From positions 2,333,988 through 2,397,987 of the forward strand of contig CM032794.1 of the NCBI GenBank assembly GCA_019155185.1: DNA of 64,000 nucleotides, written 5' to 3'. Source of the DNA: Beaufortia kweichowensis (taxonomy: Eukaryota > Chordata > Actinopteri > Cypriniformes > Gastromyzontidae). Made by a program: the position numbers and the translations under genes. Of this stretch, positions 63,146-64,000 are shown in pieces (position 1 is the first letter of the stretch; every line of letters begins with the position of its first letter). The notes under the pieces are model-generated. The model saw only the letters and a list, made by a program, of their open reading frames with translations. It was not told the DNA's origin and searched no databases.

Positions 63146-64000
63146 TCTATTTATTCTTTTACAAACCCTTGTTTTTAGTTACCCATAAATACAGGAGACT
63201 GAAGAAACTTGGAATTAAAAGAATCATGTTCTAAAATCCCGCTGTGGTGTTTCATTTTTCTCTTCTTGAGGCTACTTTACATATCAAATATTCATTAATC
63301 AAATGTTTTAACAGATGTTAAGACTAATAAGGTTTATCTTAAAAGGAACAGTGTTTGTGAAGTGCTTTTGATTGTTTATAGATAGTTATCTGTTTACTTT
63401 AATTTTAAGAATCTGTAGGGAGCTCTTTCATTTGATTTTTCACTTTTCTTTGTGAACAATTGTAGATATTGCATGACGAAATACATTTAAAGCCAACATC
63501 AGTTTCTCAAATATTAAAAAGGAAGTGCTGCAAGCCAACAATACAGTTTTGTTTGTTCATCATCCATATAGTCCAGTCTCAAAATCTCAAAATCTTCATC
63601 TTAGTGTAGGTCAAATTAAAAAAGGGGTATTTAGTGAAAGGGTACATCAATGCATGGCACATCTTTACATCTCAATGTTAAAAGGATGCACATGCAAATA
63701 CGTAGAAATGCATATTCTGCAGGATCTTGGTATAGCTCTCATTTCTGACATTTTCAGTGATGCAGATGGTGGTAAATCTCCTGAAACTCTCTTTTAAGTG
63801 AGGTGAGATTAATTTCTCAAAGATTCCCCATTTGCAGTTTATTTCAAACAAGCAGGACATCCCCATCTCCCTGTAGGGCTAATATATCAACAGCAACCTT
63901 CCTACATGGCACAAGAACTCATCACAGGTAGGCTGCTGAGCTCCTGTCAGAGATGGCATGATCGAATTGTTCCATCGTCCTGTCACCAGAGGAGCCATTA
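63146..64000. other. Unique sequence to the window end
   Basis: No gene called. The 90-codon plus-strand frame 63,525-63,797 starts at a CTG-type codon and has no motif. The last 150 bases are GC-richer and continue beyond the window. Confidence 0.4.

Overview
This window looks like AT-rich, non-coding nuclear DNA from a teleost fish, most likely a cypriniform (carp, minnow or loach type). The evidence is the dispersed repeats: short palindromic elements beginning AGTTCACCC, CACTTTACAATAAGG or CACTCTTAAAA, a tRNA-derived SINE with the core TTATCCAAAGCGACTTAC, a decayed L2-type LINE, a hAT-like element with CAGTGTTGGG ends, a Tc1-like MITE, and very long GA/CT microsatellites. From memory these are typical of cyprinid genomes. 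No search was run, so the species is not resolved.

No complete protein-coding gene is visible. The best gene evidence is at the right end. A CpG-rich block (about 61,760-62,345) holds a minus-strand exon (62,097-62,180) that opens with two ATGs, stays open for 28 codons and ends at a strong donor (CAG|GTAAGAG). I read it as the first coding exon of an unidentified gene whose first intron runs leftward across part or all of the window. A second, weaker minus-strand start lies at 13,459-13,740: an exact NRF-1-type site, a CRE-like site and a good donor (CCG|GTAAGAT) that leaves only a few codons. A CpG-rich block at 40,290-40,880 with a perfect CRE palindrome is a third possible promoter or enhancer.

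Layout. 1-13 kb: an L2 fragment, one SINE and an ATATAC microsatellite, then mostly unique DNA with several GC-richer, repeat-free blocks that look like constrained non-coding elements. 13-14 kb: the minor candidate promoter. 14-25 kb: unique DNA with MITEs (a nested one at 17.3-17.8 kb, Tc1-like at 20.5 kb, AGTTCACCC family at 24.7 kb), a SINE and a large TA/CA microsatellite. 25-40 kb: mostly unique, with a GGTAC-rich MITE, a SINE with readable tRNA promoter boxes and an ATCC/ATCT tract. 40-47 kb: the CpG/CRE block, one half of an inverted MITE pair (partner at 35.5 kb), a CACTTTACAATAAGG copy and the hAT-like element. 46-58 kb: three giant GA/CT tracts, one nearly 0.9 kb long, with further MITEs and non-coding blocks. 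58-64 kb: two more CACTTTACAATAAGG copies, the right-hand promoter and exon, then unique DNA.

Most long open frames here are microsatellite read-through (Leu-Ser or Arg-Glu runs) or chance frames and are not annotated as genes. I did not find a new multi-gene system. The most useful leads are the two leftward transcription starts, the repeat-free blocks between them, the 300-bp MITE family seen twice in inverted orientation, and the clustered GA/CT tracts.
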